A stretch of 32,896 bases of DNA from Cryobacterium sp. (GTDB lineage: Bacteria > Actinomycetota > Actinomycetes > Actinomycetales > Microbacteriaceae): the NCBI GenBank assembly GCA_019638975.1, contig JAHBST010000013.1, forward strand, positions 1 to 32,896, read 5' to 3'. Below the pieces are notes generated by a model. The model did no database searches. It saw only the letters and a program-made list of their open reading frames with translations, and was not told the DNA's origin. A program made the translations under genes and the position numbers. Shown piece after piece: positions 16,536 through 25,333 of the stretch. Positions within the stretch are counted from its first letter, which is position 1; each line of letters opens with the position of its first letter.

Positions 16536-17177
16536 TCAGTTCGCGCCGATGTCGCCGAGGACGACATCCGGAACCGCCATGCCTTCGGCAAGGCGGTAGT
16601 TCGCTCCGACAATAGCCAGCGTACCCTCGGCGATCGCCTCGCTGATGAGCTCCGAACTGCTCACGAGCGTTCCGATCGTCGCGCGGAGGTGCTCGCGGCC
16701 GACGACCGTCGCATCCGGCCGTTCGCCTTCCGGCAGTGTGCCCTTCACTTTCGCCACTGCCGACGTGATCGGTTCGATGAGGTGGCGGATGTGCGGAGGA
16801 ATGGCGGGCGCGTTCGGGGACTGGCTGTCGATGGCGGCGCTCACGGCTCCGCACTCGTCATGACCGAGCACGACGATGAGCGGAACGCCGAGAATCGCGA
16901 CCGCGTATTCGATGGAACCGACCACCGAATCCGAGATCACCTGACCGGCATTGCGAATGACGAAGAGGTCTCCGAGCCCTTTGTCGAAGATGATCTCGGC
17001 TGCCAGGCGCGAGTCGCTGCACCCGAAAAGCGCGGCGTGCGGCGCCTGATTGCCGACGAGTTCGCTTCTGCGCTCGACGTCCTGGCGCGGATGCCGCGGC
17101 ATTCCCGCCATGAATCGCTCATTTCCTTCCACCATTTCCTGCCAGGCCCTGGCTGGAGTCGTCGTGGTCCCCGTCAT
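16536..17177 (-). CDS. Beta-class carbonic anhydrase
   Basis: This 213-residue cytoplasmic zinc enzyme hydrates CO2 to bicarbonate, supplying carboxylases. Zinc ligands Cys53 (in CSDSR), His106 and Cys109 (in GHDECG) are all present, and Asp55-Arg57 form the catalytic dyad. The NAGQVISDSVVGSIEYAV segment matches the bacterial beta class. The gene starts 4 bases after the DUF4245 stop, so the two are probably translated from one mRNA; the only candidate ribosome binding site is the GGG in GGGTAAAACG. It is encoded directly before fumC, which may tie bicarbonate supply to anaplerosis, but the order could equally be historical. Confidence 0.94.
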   Translation of the reverse strand: MTGTTTTPARAWQEMVEGNERFMAGMPRHPRQDVERRSELVGNQAPHAALFGCSDSRLAAEIIFDKGLGDLFVIRNAGQVISDSVVGSIEYAVAILGVPLIVVLGHDECGAVSAAIDSQSPNAPAIPPHIRHLIEPITSAVAKVKGTLPEGERPDATVVGREHLRATIGTLVSSSELISEAIAEGTLAIVGANYRLAEGMAVPDVVLGDIGAN

Positions 17178-17181
17178 CGTT

Positions 17182-17826
17182 TTACCCGTTTCCCGTTTTT
17201 GATTGAATATCGTGCGACAGCGATGCCGCGAGCACGTCGAAGTCGTGCGGAGACGCGGTGCCGAACAGCACGAAATCGCTCCCCGAAATGGACGCCGTCA
17301 TGGCGTACGCAAGATTTCCGGCGTCCTTCGCATCCCGATGATCGAACAATTGCCAGTCGAGTCCGTCGATTCTCGTCGAACCCGTCGCCGAGCGGTTGCC
17401 GACCTGATTGGACAGCCAGGTCGGGTTCGCGCCGATTCCCTGGCGTACGCCGATGAACTGTTGATCGGGAGTGATGAAACCGATGTACCACGTCGCCACG
17501 CCGTCCGCGGGCGTCTCATCGAAGACGGCGGAATTTGCCTTCCACGTTGCGGGGAGGTCCGGGATTGCCAGGGGGACGGATGCGCCGGCTTCCGAAGCAA
17601 TCGCGCGATAGTCGACGGGCGGTGCAGCGGGGGGATCGGGTCGAACCACGACGAGCACCGTGACGAGAACGACGACGAGCGATGCGACCAGCGCGAGTGC
17701 GAGGTTCAGGAAAGTCTGGTTCGCGCGATGGGTTCTCGACGTTTCCGCTTTGCGCGCAGCTGTTTCGTCGGCCGTTTCCGGCCGGCCGAGTTCCGCGACG
17801 ATTCGTGGGCCGTGCTCGCGGCTCAT
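17182..17826 (-). CDS. DUF4245 membrane-anchored protein
   Basis: This 214-residue protein of the actinobacterial DUF4245 family has a cytoplasmic N terminus of about 40 residues, one strong membrane span (about residues 39-62, rich in Leu and Val), and an extracytoplasmic domain. The family-typical [14 protein letters not shown] segment lies at about 88-101 and a [15 protein letters not shown] strand after it. The function is unknown. ATG 17826 overlaps the xseB stop as ATGA, which decides against the longer in-frame start at 17916. From memory, M. tuberculosis Rv1100, in the same neighbourhood, is the homologue. The outer domain has no cysteine pair or lipobox. Confidence 0.85.
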   Translation of the reverse strand: MSREHGPRIVAELGRPETADETAARKAETSRTHRANQTFLNLALALVASLVVVLVTVLVVVRPDPPAAPPVDYRAIASEAGASVPLAIPDLPATWKANSAVFDETPADGVATWYIGFITPDQQFIGVRQGIGANPTWLSNQVGNRSATGSTRIDGLDWQLFDHRDAKDAGNLAYAMTASISGSDFVLFGTASPHDFDVLAASLSHDIQSKTGNG

Positions 17827-18092
17827 GCTGGAGTGTCGGCCGCGTTCGATGCACCCGGTCCGGATTGCGCAGCGCCGCGCGCGGCATCCAGTCGAGCTTT
17901 CGCCCCGATGAGCCATTCTTCGCAGCGAGCCGCGAGGGCCTCGCCGCGCTCCCAGAGGGCGAGCGACTCCTCCAGTGTCGACGTTCCTTGCTCCAGTTCG
18001 TTGACGACTTTCACGAGTTCGTCTCGCGCCGCCTCGTAACTCAGATTCGCAACGTCGTCCGCTGTGCCCTTCCGGGCGGATTCGCTAGCCAC
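17823..18092 (-). CDS. xseB: Exodeoxyribonuclease VII small subunit
   Basis: XseB packs several copies along the XseA coiled coil to form exonuclease VII, which degrades single-stranded DNA from both ends into short oligonucleotides. The 89-residue product has the family core: [20 protein letters not shown] at about 17-36, then SLEES-like [20 protein letters not shown]. The C-terminal tail is Ala and Gly rich. The gene starts 9 bases after xseA and overlaps the DUF4245 start by 4 bases, so subunit stoichiometry is probably set by coupled translation. Confidence 0.94.
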   Translation of the reverse strand: MASESARKGTADDVANLSYEAARDELVKVVNELEQGTSTLEESLALWERGEALAARCEEWLIGAKARLDAARGAAQSGPGASNAADTPA

Positions 18093-18101
18093 CCGGCCAG
18101 T

Positions 18102-19340
18102 TTATCGGGCGACGCGCTTCGGAGGCGCGGCGCCGTCCACGGTTGTGCCGACGGTGCCGTCCGCGACCGTGAGAAGGAGCGGTGTGCCGGGTGCGGCATC
18201 CGCGCTTCGGCGCAGCACGGCACCGCCCGGCAATTGCGCAATCGCATAGCCGCGATCGAGAGTGCGCTGCGGGGACAAAGCGCGCAATTGGCCGGAGAGT
18301 TCGACGACAGCGGTGTGTGCGCGCTCGAACGCCCGGTCCACGAGTTCGGAACCTCTCGCAACCCATCGCGTGAGCTCCTCCGATCGAACCTCCACGATCC
18401 AGGATGATGCGGCGAGCACGGGTCGCGACCTCAATTGGCCGATGCGGTCGATTTCCGTCGAAATAAGGCCCGTCATGCGAGTCCCGATTCGCGCGCGAGC
18501 CTGCTGTACGCGGCTGAGCTCCTCAGCGACGTCGGGAACGACCCGTTTGGCGGCATCCGTCGGCGTGGATGCGCGCAAGTCTGCGACGTCGTCGAGCAAC
18601 GGTCGATCCGCTTCGTGTCCTATCGCGCTCACGATCGGCGTCGACGCGGCGGCGGCGGCACGCACGAGCGCTTCATCGCTGAAGACGAGCAGATTCTGGA
18701 AGTCGCCGCCGCCGCGGGCAATGATAATGACATCGACCTCCGGATCGGCGTCGAGTTTCGCGAGCGCGGCGATGACTTCGCCGACCGCGCGGTCGCCCTG
18801 GACGGCCGCATGTTCGACGCGGAACTCCACCGAGGGCCAGCGCAATTGGGCGTTCCGAAGGACATCCTTTTCCGCATCCGAGTCCTTCCCCGTCACGAGT
18901 CCGATCCGGTGCGGGAGGAACGGCAGCGGCTTCTTTCGATCGTCGTCGAACAGTCCTTCCGCGCGGAGTTTCTGGCGCAACTTCTCCAGTCGTTCGAGCA
19001 AATCCCCGATCCCGATGTGCCGCATCTCGAACACTTGCATCGAGAGCGTGCCGCCCTTCACCCAATAGTTTGGTTTCAAGAGCGCGACGACCCGGTCGCC
19101 TTGCTTCAAGTCATCCGGGAGCTTCGACTTGACGGACGACCAGATCGTGAACCCGACCGTCGCGTCGACGCCGAGATCCTTGAGTTTGCCGTAGACATTG
19201 CCGCCGGACACTCCCCATTGCGTGATCTCGCCTTCCACCCACGCAGTGCCGAGCCGATCGATCCAGCCCTTCACCTTGTCGGCGAAAACGGACACGGGCC
19301 ACGGCGCGTCCGCAGTGGGAAGGGAAGCGGAATCCGTCAC
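18102..19340 (-). CDS. xseA: Exodeoxyribonuclease VII large subunit
   Basis: XseA is the catalytic subunit of exonuclease VII, used in DNA repair and mismatch correction. The 412-residue protein has an N-terminal OB-fold (about residues 14-110, with WVEGEITQW and GTLSMQVFEMRHIG). The catalytic domain carries the LPFLPHRIGLVTGKDSDAEKD region (about 140-160), IIIARGGGDFQNL (about 212-224), and the PIVSAIGHEADRPLLDDVADLRASTP core. A coiled-coil stretch then binds XseB, and the C terminus has the usual LDRGYAI motif. The start is GTG 19340, whose GTGA overlaps the stop of the preceding unknown gene. In M. tuberculosis xseA is next to the ispH region without the two upstream genes seen here (from memory). 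Confidence 0.95.
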   Translation of the reverse strand: MTDSASLPTADAPWPVSVFADKVKGWIDRLGTAWVEGEITQWGVSGGNVYGKLKDLGVDATVGFTIWSSVKSKLPDDLKQGDRVVALLKPNYWVKGGTLSMQVFEMRHIGIGDLLERLEKLRQKLRAEGLFDDDRKKPLPFLPHRIGLVTGKDSDAEKDVLRNAQLRWPSVEFRVEHAAVQGDRAVGEVIAALAKLDADPEVDVIIIARGGGDFQNLLVFSDEALVRAAAAASTPIVSAIGHEADRPLLDDVADLRASTPTDAAKRVVPDVAEELSRVQQARARIGTRMTGLISTEIDRIGQLRSRPVLAASSWIVEVRSEELTRWVARGSELVDRAFERAHTAVVELSGQLRALSPQRTLDRGYAIAQLPGGAVLRRSADAAPGTPLLLTVADGTVGTTVDGAAPPKRVAR

Positions 19341-20668
19341 GGCGTGACCGCGCCCTGGATGCCCGTGATGTAGTCGCTGATCGTCGGCATGCCCGTGAGT
19401 TTCTCACGGTAGAAGGTGTTCACGACGTTGATGACGCGAGTCTGCGCGGCCTCCACTTCTGCGACGCGCGCGGCTCCGTCGTCCTGCAGCTCGAGCGCCT
19501 GGCGCAATTGCATGATCGACTTCACGATTTCCGTTTCCTCTTCCCCCTCGAGCGCATCGACGACGTCGAGCACGAGGGCATCCGCTTGCGCCTGCACAGC
19601 GTCGATGGGAATGGATGAACCCGGTTGCGTCGCGTTGTCGAGCGTCGAGATGAGCGACCACACCTGGTAGAGAATTGTCGCCGGTTCGTCGAAGAGTTCC
19701 CGCACGTAGGCCGCCTCCAGGTGTCGGCCGGACAAACGGAACACGTTATACATGCGCTTGGCCGCCTTGCCGTAGTTGAGGTGCTCGGTGAGGTACTTGC
19801 GCACTTCGCCCTCGAGCCGCTCGACGTATTCGTCGAGCGCATCCGTCGAGACGAATTTTGCGACTTTCGCGAACGTGGGAACGTCCTCGGCATCGAGGTA
19901 CACCTCCTGGAAGAAGGCGTCGAGGTAGCCGTCGAGCGACTCGATGTGGCCATCCGGTGCTTCCCACGTGACATCGATCACGTTGCTCGCGTTCGACAAT
20001 TGGCGGCGTTCGGGGTCGCTCACGACCCAGTCGAGCTTGCACCATCCCGGGTCAAGAGCGACTTCGTCCCACCGCAGAATGGCGGGCCCGTCGGGCCCGT
20101 CGATCACGAGTTGACCAGCCTCGATCTCGGCATACGTCCAGGACATCGGGCTGCCTTTGTGCACGGGCGAACCGTTGTGGGTTCCGTCGAACGGGTAGCT
20201 GCCGAGTTTTGCCTCGAGGAATTGGTAGGTGTCGCCGCGATACGTCGAGATCACTTTGTCGCGCATGAGCTTCGCCATGATCGCGCAGGCTTCCGGGCGG
20301 GTCGCCGCCTTGATGTTGAGCCGCTGGAAATAGTCGCAATCGCCCGGGAACGATTGGATCTTGGATTGTGCGGCAGAACCGGATATCGCCAGAGCGCTCT
20401 CGACGTCCGGCCCGGGGCCGGTAACTTCGACGATCTTGCCGATACGCCGAAACCGCTCGAGGTCCTTGGGGCTGAAGTCGAGCATGGCGACACGGTGGCC
20501 GAATGCGCCACTCGCGGTATCGACCACGACGTCGCCGCTCGTCGACTCCTGCGCGATCGAATTCATCCACCGCACCGTGGATTCTTCGTCGAGTTCAACC
20601 CCCAGTCGTTTCGCCGACTCCACGATGCGCTGGATGTCCGATGCGCCGTCGCCGGAAGTTGTCGTCAT
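19337..20668 (-). CDS. Unrecognised 443-residue protein with nucleotidyltransferase-like motifs
   Basis: I do not recognise a named family. The most telling segment is residues 94-117: Gly97-Ser98 followed 12 residues later by Asp110-x-Asp112 in a PGDCDYF context. This is the GS...DxD layout of the Pol-beta-type nucleotidyltransferase fold. A candidate third acidic residue is Asp213 in the strand-like CKLDWVV. The C-terminal half (about 245-425) is predominantly helical with long acidic and Gln-rich helices, as in helical lobes following such folds. ATG 20668 overlaps the exonuclease stop (ATGA) and the end overlaps xseA (GTGA), so it is translated within a nuclease operon. Substrate and reaction are unknown; a role in DNA or RNA end processing is inference from position. 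Confidence 0.75.
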   Translation of the reverse strand: MTTTSGDGASDIQRIVESAKRLGVELDEESTVRWMNSIAQESTSGDVVVDTASGAFGHRVAMLDFSPKDLERFRRIGKIVEVTGPGPDVESALAISGSAAQSKIQSFPGDCDYFQRLNIKAATRPEACAIMAKLMRDKVISTYRGDTYQFLEAKLGSYPFDGTHNGSPVHKGSPMSWTYAEIEAGQLVIDGPDGPAILRWDEVALDPGWCKLDWVVSDPERRQLSNASNVIDVTWEAPDGHIESLDGYLDAFFQEVYLDAEDVPTFAKVAKFVSTDALDEYVERLEGEVRKYLTEHLNYGKAAKRMYNVFRLSGRHLEAAYVRELFDEPATILYQVWSLISTLDNATQPGSSIPIDAVQAQADALVLDVVDALEGEEETEIVKSIMQLRQALELQDDGAARVAEVEAAQTRVINVVNTFYREKLTGMPTISDYITGIQGAVTP

Positions 20669-21240
20669 GTTGTGCTCCGTTTCGTTGTCGGAGGATGGCG
20701 CCGGGCGGCGGCATCCTCGGCAATGGCCGTGAAGAGTGCGGCCTGATCCTGGGCGTCGCCCAGAGCATTGTGGGACAGCGGTCGTCCATCAAGGAAGCGG
20801 GGGGACAGGAAGCGCAGGCTCGTTTCCCCCCATGAGCCGCCTGCCATACCCAGGTAAAAGGATTTGATATCGATCGCCGAATGGCCGAACGGGTTTCTCC
20901 CGAGGAAGCGTTCGAAATAGTCGCACACGAACATCCAGTCGAACGCGGCGTTGAAACCGACGAAGATCGGCACTTCGTCGTCGTTCACGGCCCCCGAGAT
21001 CCACGCGTCGAAGTGCTGCATCGCTTCTGCCGGGTCGACGCCTTGCTCTTCGAGGTGTTCGATCGTGAGTCCGCTGATGGAGAGCGCCTCCGTGGTCATG
21101 GCGTCATTGACGGGTTTCAACTCGATGTAGAAGCTCATCGCGGGGTCGTCGACGAGGCACGCGCCGATCGACAGCATCGAATAGTTCGATGGGTTGGGAC
21201 CGGCCGTCTCCACGTCGACGCTGATCAGGGTTTCGCGCAT
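20665..21240 (-). CDS. DEDDh 3'-5' exonuclease
   Basis: This 191-residue protein is an RNase T/DnaQ-type exonuclease. All five active-site residues are visible: Asp and Glu in ISVDVETAG (about residues 8 and 10), Asp in [10 protein letters not shown] (about 102), and His with the final Asp in [11 protein letters not shown] (about 160 and 165). It could degrade DNA or RNA 3' ends. The protein is a lone exonuclease domain without a polymerase or helicase fusion. ATG 21240 has GGGAG 5 bases upstream; the longer frame to 21432 runs over the divergent ispH start and is not used. It heads the array that continues into the nucleotidyltransferase-like gene and exonuclease VII. Confidence 0.85.
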   Translation of the reverse strand: MRETLISVDVETAGPNPSNYSMLSIGACLVDDPAMSFYIELKPVNDAMTTEALSISGLTIEHLEEQGVDPAEAMQHFDAWISGAVNDDEVPIFVGFNAAFDWMFVCDYFERFLGRNPFGHSAIDIKSFYLGMAGGSWGETSLRFLSPRFLDGRPLSHNALGDAQDQAALFTAIAEDAAARRHPPTTKRSTT

Positions 21241-21269
21241 CGTGCTCCCGGTCTCTTCGTTATCGCAAC

Positions 21270-21275
21270 AGGCTA
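21270..21275 (-). promoter_or_regulatory. Candidate -10 box of the exonuclease-xse array
   Basis: TAGCCT on the minus strand, about 30 bases before the exonuclease ATG, would give a leader of about 22 bases holding the GGGAG ribosome binding site. No -35 consensus is seen. Confidence 0.35.
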
Positions 21276-21325
21276 CGGGATGCGGGGGACAGGACTCCAG
21301 ACCAGCTCGTTTCAGGTACCTCTCG

Positions 21326-21331
21326 TACACT
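21326..21331 (+). promoter_or_regulatory. Leaderless-type promoter of ispH
   Basis: TACACT is followed by 6 bases and the GTG at 21338, with no Shine-Dalgarno sequence. The box decides the ispH start. Confidence 0.45.
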
Positions 21332-21337
21332 GGGCGA

Positions 21338-22426
21338 GTGAGCATCTCCAACGGATCGGCGACCGCGTCGGCGTCGACGGAGCGCCCCGCCGTCGTCCGC
21401 GGACGACTCGCGAATTTGCCCGTGGCAGGCACGAAGAGGGTGCTCCTCGCCGCTCCTCGAGGTTATTGCGCGGGGGTTGATCGGGCTGTCGTCGCGGTGG
21501 AGAAGGCGCTGGCGAATTTCGGCGCCCCCATCTACGTGCGCAAGCAGATTGTCCACAACCGGCACGTTGTCGCGACGCTCGAAGCGCGGGGCGCCGTTTT
21601 CGTCGACGACCTCTCTGCAATTCCCGCCAAGTCCCGTGTGATCTTTTCCGCGCACGGGGTGAGCCCCGCCGTCGTGCAGGAAGCCGAGGATCGAGAGCTG
21701 GTGGCGATCGACGCCACGTGCCCGCTCGTGACGAAAGTCCATCGTGAGGCTGTGAGATTCGCGCGCGGTGAAACCCAAATCCTTCTCGTCGGGCATGCGG
21801 GCCACGAAGAGGTGGAAGGGACCATGGGGCATGCGCCCGACCGCACCATCCTCGTCACGAGCCCTGAGCAGGCGGATCAAATCGACGTGCACGACCCCGA
21901 CAACCTGGTGTGGCTGAGTCAAACCACGCTGAGCGTCGACGAGACGATGGAAACCGTGCGACGGCTTCGAGTGCGTTTTCCCCAATTGGCAGACCCGCCC
22001 ACCGACGATATTTGCTACGCGACGCAAAACCGTCAGGTCGCGGTGAAGAAAATTGCCCCGGAGTGCGATGTCGTCATTGTGGTCGGATCGTCGAATTCCT
22101 CCAATACCGTGCGACTCGCCGAGGTTGCCCGGTCGGCGGGAGCCCGCGCGGTCTACCGAATCGACTATGCGAGTGAAATCGAGCAGGAATGGCTGGATGG
22201 TGCCGGCAGCGTGGGCGTCACCTCGGGCGCATCCGTCCCGGAAGAGCTCGTTCTCGAAGTGCTCGAGCAGCTCTCGGATGCGGGCTATTCCGATGTTCAG
22301 AACGTGGTGACCGCCGAGGAAGACCTCATGTTCTCGCTTCCGAAAGAACTCCGGACGGACCCCGACGGGGTTGCGGATGATCGCGGTCCGGGTGGGCGGC
22401 GTCGACGTCTGGATTGGCAGTCGTGA
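21338..22426 (+). CDS. ispH: 4-hydroxy-3-methylbut-2-enyl diphosphate reductase
   Basis: IspH (LytB) catalyses the last step of the MEP pathway, forming isopentenyl and dimethylallyl diphosphate with a [4Fe-4S] cluster. The 362-residue product has the three cluster cysteines Cys44 (RGYCAG), Cys128 (DATCPLVTK) and Cys226 ([11 protein letters not shown]). Substrate-binding histidines lie in VHNRHVV, SAHGVSP and GHAGHEE. The C terminus is a charged Gly and Arg-rich tail. GTG 21338 was chosen because it lies 6 bases after TACACT; the frame is open further upstream but there overlaps the divergent exonuclease gene. The stop overlaps the next gene as GTGA. It supplies precursors for the cis-prenyltransferase encoded at 10832. 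Confidence 0.95.
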   Translation: MSISNGSATASASTERPAVVRGRLANLPVAGTKRVLLAAPRGYCAGVDRAVVAVEKALANFGAPIYVRKQIVHNRHVVATLEARGAVFVDDLSAIPAKSRVIFSAHGVSPAVVQEAEDRELVAIDATCPLVTKVHREAVRFARGETQILLVGHAGHEEVEGTMGHAPDRTILVTSPEQADQIDVHDPDNLVWLSQTTLSVDETMETVRRLRVRFPQLADPPTDDICYATQNRQVAVKKIAPECDVVIVVGSSNSSNTVRLAEVARSAGARAVYRIDYASEIEQEWLDGAGSVGVTSGASVPEELVLEVLEQLSDAGYSDVQNVVTAEEDLMFSLPKELRTDPDGVADDRGPGGRRRRLDWQS

Positions 22427-22950
22427 CATCCGACGACCGCCCGATACCTCAATACGGGGAATACGCGAGCGATTCGGAACGAGAATCGGCGATCGTGCGT
22501 TCCGGCGGCACTGTCGCGAATCCCGATGTCTCACCGCCGGCCCCGCAGCCGACGATGCCGGTATCCGGCCCGGTCGCTCGCAGCACGCCTGGTGTGATCG
22601 ATCGGCTGGCGACCATATTTCTCCTCGCATTCGGACTCATCTACACGATCGGGGGTGCCTCGTCGTATCTCGATCTGGGGACATCTCTTGAACGAATGTT
22701 CGTCGAACTCGGCGTGGGTCACTACCACGCCACGTCGATGACTTCCATCATCGGTGTCGCGATCGTGGCGAGTGAAGCGGTCCTCTGGCTGATTGCGACC
22801 GTGTGGTCCTACGTTCGACTCGGCCGCGGAAAGCGGGCGTGGTGGGTCCCGGCGGTTTTCGGGCTCGCAAGCTTCATTGTTTCCATCGCGCTTTTGGGAG
22901 TGCTCCTTGCGGCTGACCCGGTTTTTCTCGGATTCGTGACCTCAGCCTGA
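22423..22950 (+). CDS. DUF6264 family membrane protein
   Basis: This 175-residue protein starts with the pattern [11 protein letters not shown] (about residues 6-16), which I associate with the actinobacterial DUF6264 family. A disordered Pro and Val-rich linker (about 25-58) follows, then three or four hydrophobic segments near 61-77, 100-123 and 137-160. No function is known. GTG 22423 overlaps the ispH stop by 4 bases (GTGA), so it is translationally coupled to ispH; an in-frame TTG at 22414 is less likely. The family assignment is from memory of the N-terminal motif and is less certain than the membrane protein call. Confidence 0.75.
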   Translation: MTSDDRPIPQYGEYASDSERESAIVRSGGTVANPDVSPPAPQPTMPVSGPVARSTPGVIDRLATIFLLAFGLIYTIGGASSYLDLGTSLERMFVELGVGHYHATSMTSIIGVAIVASEAVLWLIATVWSYVRLGRGKRAWWVPAVFGLASFIVSIALLGVLLAADPVFLGFVTSA

Positions 22951-22973
22951 CTCCGTGCGGGCCGCTGTCGCCC

Positions 22974-22979
22974 TACGAT
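22974..22979 (+). promoter_or_regulatory. Candidate -10 box of the sensor kinase gene
   Basis: TACGAT ends 9 bases before the ATG at 22989, implying a very short leader of about two bases. No ribosome binding site is seen. Confidence 0.35.
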
Positions 22980-22988
22980 TGCTGACAC

Positions 22989-24188
22989 ATGAGCCAGCAG
23001 ACAACGACGAGCGCCGTTCCGCCGCGTGACCTCGCGGCAACCATTACTGCGCGCTCCGTCTTGCGGTCCGGTTGGGCCGTCGCTCTCGTGTATCTCGGAA
23101 TCTCCGCGTTCGCGGTGATCGACTTGTGGATTCACCGCTCCTATCACCCGGGGGTTCTCACCGCACTTCTCGCTCTCGCAGCGACGGTGGGGGCGCTCGT
23201 CGCTCTCATCCGTCGCCCCTCCGCCGGGCGGGGTGCGCTGTATCTCGCGATCGGAACTGTCGCGGGGTTCATCTACGACTACGGATTGCTCGTGGCGGAT
23301 CCGGATCTGAACGACAGCGGCACCTACTTGCTCAATCGCGTGACGATCGCGCTGCTTCTCGTGGGCGCGGTCGGTCCACGGCTCATTTCCGGAGTGCTGT
23401 GGTGCACGGCGGGATGCGCGGCCGGATCTCTCGCTACGGCGACGGCGCAAGTGTCGCTCGGGTTGCAGGCGAAGCCAGGTTTCGGCCCAATCGTCTCTCT
23501 CGCCACTTATCTCGTCATCATCGCGATGTTCGTGCTGATCCGCCGCAGCCAGCGCCGGTTCAACCCCGACTTCTCGGCCGTGGAAGCGGAAACCGCTCGC
23601 ATGGCGGGTCAGCGGGAACTCGAGGAGCGGGCCGCAGCTCTCCTGCACGACACGATCCTGAATGATCTGGCTGTCGTGGCCAATAGCCGGGACAAGCTGG
23701 ACGAGCGTGCGCGGTCGCGAATCCTGCGGGACATCGCCGCGGTCTCCTCGGCGCCCGAAGATCTTTTGCGCGCGGAGGCACGGGTCGGGCAATTTCGCAA
23801 TGACCTCCTGGCCGTCATGAGCGAATTTCGCTGGCGCGGACTCACTGTCGACGTGAGCGGGGGAGAAGCGCTCTCCCATGAGTTGAAGCCTGCGTCCGCA
23901 GCGGCTCTCGTGGGTGCCGTGAGCGGTTGCCTCGAGAACGTCGTGAGGCACTCCGGTTCGAAATCAGCCGAGGTGTTTCTGGACGCCAACGAAACGAACC
24001 TGTCCGTCATGATTGTCGACCATGGCACCGGATTCGATCCGGATTCGGTCCCCGAAAGCCGCCTGGGGATTCGGCGCGCGCTCATTCAGCGGATCGAACG
24101 GCTCGGCGGAACAGTCCGCATCTGGTCGGCCGTCGGGTCGGGGACATCCGTTGTCATCACCGTTCCATTGGATGTGGCAGATGACTGA
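22989..24188 (+). CDS. NarL-type sensor histidine kinase
   Basis: This 399-residue membrane kinase has about six hydrophobic segments (near 30-47, 55-74, 84-102, 117-133, 135-155 and 168-184). A cytoplasmic part follows, with the phosphoacceptor His220 in ALLHDTILNDLAVV, a HisKA_3-like helix pair. The ATP-binding domain has Asn317 in the N box (GCLENVVRHSG), the G1-type DHGTGFD (344-350), and a C-terminal GGTVRIWSAVGSGTSV segment. NarL-type kinases normally signal to a LuxR-family response regulator, but none is encoded in the window. The stop overlaps the start of the next gene by 8 bases, so the two products are made together and may form a heteromer. Confidence 0.85.
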   Translation: MSQQTTTSAVPPRDLAATITARSVLRSGWAVALVYLGISAFAVIDLWIHRSYHPGVLTALLALAATVGALVALIRRPSAGRGALYLAIGTVAGFIYDYGLLVADPDLNDSGTYLLNRVTIALLLVGAVGPRLISGVLWCTAGCAAGSLATATAQVSLGLQAKPGFGPIVSLATYLVIIAMFVLIRRSQRRFNPDFSAVEAETARMAGQRELEERAAALLHDTILNDLAVVANSRDKLDERARSRILRDIAAVSSAPEDLLRAEARVGQFRNDLLAVMSEFRWRGLTVDVSGGEALSHELKPASAAALVGAVSGCLENVVRHSGSKSAEVFLDANETNLSVMIVDHGTGFDPDSVPESRLGIRRALIQRIERLGGTVRIWSAVGSGTSVVITVPLDVADD

Positions 24189-25317
24189 CGGCTGGCGCAA
24201 AGCGCCCCACGACGTGGACCCCCTCAGTTGGTATTCGGGCCCCCTCGTCCCCATGGTTTTTGGCGGTCTGGCAATGACTTTCGGTACGACCGTCACTCTT
24301 CTCGCTTCACGGAACGGGACGGCGACATTCCTGGACTGGGCCGCGCTCAGTTGCATCCTGCTCGGCTTCCTCGCGATCGGATTTCTCACGCGACCACGGC
24401 GCATGGCCCCACCGCACGCCTTGACGATCTTCCCCGTACTTCTGGGATGGGCGGGAGTCGTTCTCTCGGCGTTCGGAACTCTCACGAACACGAGGATGCC
24501 GATCGAGCTGTGGTGGGCGCCGGTCGATCTTGCGTTTCTGATTGCCGCCATGGCTCCGTACGCCAATGCGGTGACGCTCATTGCGGCGGGCTCGTCGAGC
24601 GCCGTCGCAACCGGGATCGTCATCGCCGTCATCCCGACGAGCCGGGCGACGAATTGGCCACCGCTCACGGACAGTTTGATCGGTTCGGGACCCGTAATGG
24701 TGGCGACCGCCGCTGCGAGCGTGTTCGCCTACCAGGTCACGCGCCGCATCGCTCAGTGGGCAGCTCTCGAACCGGGTTCAGCGCTCTCGAGCGGGGTGCT
24801 CGGGGAGTCGGCAAAATTGCAAATTCTCCGCGATGAGCTTGCCGCCGTCGGCGATCGCGCATTGCCGTTGCTTCACAAGGTTGCGAATTCCGGCATCGTG
24901 ACCGACGACGATCGTGAGAGGGCGAAGCAACTTTCCGACGCCGTGCGCACCGAATTGGTCGCCAAGGCGAACCGGAGCTGGTTGGACACTCTCGCCTCGA
25001 GGCTGAATCTCACGGTGCTCGACTCGGAACATCGGGCCGATCGGATGAATGCGGCGCAGCGCGCGGCGCTGCTGGGACTTCTCACCGCGGCGACGGAAGG
25101 CGAAGCGAAGCTGAAATCGACAATCGTCATCCAGTTGCGAGGTGAGCCCGACGGTTCGACGGCTGTAGCGCTCAGCACGGATGTTCAGTTCCCGGAGGGA
25201 AGGCGAGTGACACTTCTGGCGCCGCACTTCTTCTCGCTCAAAGCCACCGTGGACGCGCTCGAATGGGATTCCGGTCGACAACTCAAAATGCGATTCCGGC
25301 TTCCACCGAATCGATAA
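24181..25317 (+). CDS. Degenerate sensor kinase-like membrane protein
   Basis: This 378-residue protein copies the layout of its neighbour, with six hydrophobic segments (about 25-44, 53-70, 81-101, 115-131, 133-150 and 167-187) and a cytoplasmic region of about 185 residues. The cytoplasmic part has a helical LRDELAAVGDRALPLLHKVA segment where a dimerisation domain would sit. It lacks a convincing His-Asp phosphoacceptor box, an N box and a DxGxG motif, so it is probably a pseudokinase or sensory partner. ATG 24181 is chosen; ATG 24172, in frame, adds three residues. Its stop (TAATG) is 16 bases from the end of the convergent fbaA gene. It could also be an independent sensor of unknown type. 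Confidence 0.75.
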   Translation: MTDGWRKAPHDVDPLSWYSGPLVPMVFGGLAMTFGTTVTLLASRNGTATFLDWAALSCILLGFLAIGFLTRPRRMAPPHALTIFPVLLGWAGVVLSAFGTLTNTRMPIELWWAPVDLAFLIAAMAPYANAVTLIAAGSSSAVATGIVIAVIPTSRATNWPPLTDSLIGSGPVMVATAAASVFAYQVTRRIAQWAALEPGSALSSGVLGESAKLQILRDELAAVGDRALPLLHKVANSGIVTDDDRERAKQLSDAVRTELVAKANRSWLDTLASRLNLTVLDSEHRADRMNAAQRAALLGLLTAATEGEAKLKSTIVIQLRGEPDGSTAVALSTDVQFPEGRRVTLLAPHFFSLKATVDALEWDSGRQLKMRFRLPPNR

Positions 25318-25333
25318 TGACGACGCGCGATGT

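Noticed and set aside
16239..17456. 405-codon plus-strand frame opposite fumC, the carbonic anhydrase gene and the DUF4245 gene
   Set aside because: It spans three recognised genes on the other strand and has no motif.
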